Assembly: GCA_038215095.1 (NCBI GenBank)
Contig: JBBQRG010000054.1
Span: 1 to 20,603, forward strand
DNA: 20,603 nucleotides
From: DATACN01 sp038215095
Lineage (GTDB): Bacteria > Actinomycetota > Thermoleophilia > Solirubrobacterales > Thermoleophilaceae
Direction of reading: 5' to 3'
Positions within the stretch are counted from its first letter, which is position 1, and each line of letters begins with the position of its first letter. Below the pieces are notes generated by a model. The model saw nothing but the letters and a program-made list of their open reading frames with translations, was not told where the DNA came from and made no database searches. Made by a program: the position numbers and the translations under genes. This document shows positions 20,272 to 20,603 of this stretch, one piece after another.

Positions 20272-20603
20272 ATGAGTCCCGAGGAGAACAAGGCGCTGGT
20301 CCGGCGCTTCTACGAGGAGATCGACCAGGGGAACTTGGCGGCGATGGACGAGCTGGTCGCCGCGGACTACTTGAACCACCATCCGCCGCCGTTTCCGGGG
20401 CTGCCGGGCGGGCTTGAGGGGCTCAAGCAGGCTTTTAAGATCTTCTGGGACGCCACGCCGGGCCATCACGAGATCGAGGACCAGATCGCCGAGGGCGACA
20501 AGGTCGTGACTCGCCTCACGGCGCATGGACGCCATGAGGGGGAGCTGCCAGGCCCGATCCCGCCGACGGGCAAGGAGCTTCACATGTCGGCCGTGGCGAT
20601 CCA
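20272..20603 (+). CDS. SnoaL-like ester cyclase family protein, 3' end cut by window
   Basis: 110 codons are visible with no stop before the window edge. The start MSPEENKALVRRFYEEIDQGN is the first helix of the SnoaL/ester-cyclase NTF2-like family. It is followed by AAMDELVAADYLNHHPPPFPG (the pocket His pair), GLKQAFKIFWDATPGHHEIEDQIAEGDKVVTRLTAHGRHEGEL and the family's typical PPTGKELHMSAVAI. The usual length is 130-150 residues, so about 20-40 residues are missing. Members include polyketide cyclases, but most such stand-alone proteins have no known substrate. An AGGAGG eight bases upstream fixes the ATG. Confidence 0.85.
   Translation, partial: MSPEENKALVRRFYEEIDQGNLAAMDELVAADYLNHHPPPFPGLPGGLEGLKQAFKIFWDATPGHHEIEDQIAEGDKVVTRLTAHGRHEGELPGPIPPTGKELHMSAVAI

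Noticed and set aside
1..20603. tRNA, rRNA, CRISPR arrays, insertion sequences, prophage genes
   Set aside because: No T-loop/CCA ends, no regularly spaced repeats, no transposase or integrase motifs were seen on either strand.

Overview
The window is very GC-rich and densely packed, with GTG starts, many 1-4 base gene overlaps and few Shine-Dalgarno sites. This gene content and style suggest a high-GC actinobacterium. Several protein forms (a SpoIID protein with its GWGHGIGMSQYGA motif at the N-terminus, a short DUF1385 protein, an FtsH with a small Cys-containing outer domain) recall Thermoleophilia/Solirubrobacterales. That placement is inference from memory of the families, not from a search.

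Layout. (1) 1-3416, minus strand: the N-terminus of an aldehyde dehydrogenase, a small GNAT-like protein, the AAA+ ATPase RarA, an Asp-nucleophile alpha/beta hydrolase, and a TetR regulator that overlaps the hydrolase by ATGA. (2) 3433-4686, divergent from tetR: an R2-like ligand-binding oxidase fused to a C-terminal SCP2-type lipid-binding domain. The divergent starts are 16 bases apart and share two dyad repeats whose centres are 21 bases apart. (3) 4742-13749: ten tightly packed plus-strand genes (M20 peptidase, DUF1385, nicotinate phosphoribosyltransferase, FtsH, a tandem YbjN-like protein, methylmalonyl-CoA epimerase, a 75-residue protein, PAP2 phosphatase, YchF, and a DJ-1/PfpI gene with a frameshift near its 3' end). 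(4) 13746-15122, minus: secreted SpoIID/LytB-like protein. (5) 15208-18834: a TPP enzyme of the acetolactate synthase family and a succinate-semialdehyde-dehydrogenase-like ALDH, both plus strand, with a minus-strand NTF2/SnoaL-like gene between them. (6) 18835-20603: a looser stretch with small minus-strand ORFs, a gene-free 428-base interval with inverted repeats, a small dimeric alpha-beta-barrel protein and a SnoaL-like gene cut by the window end.

The most interesting points are as follows. The TPP enzyme plus SSADH pair resembles the cyanobacterial 2-oxoglutarate decarboxylase/SSADH bypass of the TCA cycle, whose first enzyme is routinely annotated as acetolactate synthase. The R2lox-SCP2 fusion keeps the Val/Tyr cross-link pair of R2lox and sits beside a TetR/hydrolase operon, suggesting a regulated lipid or hydrophobic-ligand oxidation module. 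A TANNNT hexamer lies 6-9 bases before the start codon of at least five genes, which suggests leaderless transcription, in one case from a -10 that contains the upstream gene's stop codon.

No tRNA, rRNA, CRISPR array, transposase or phage gene was seen. All functional calls come from reading motifs by eye; no database search was possible.
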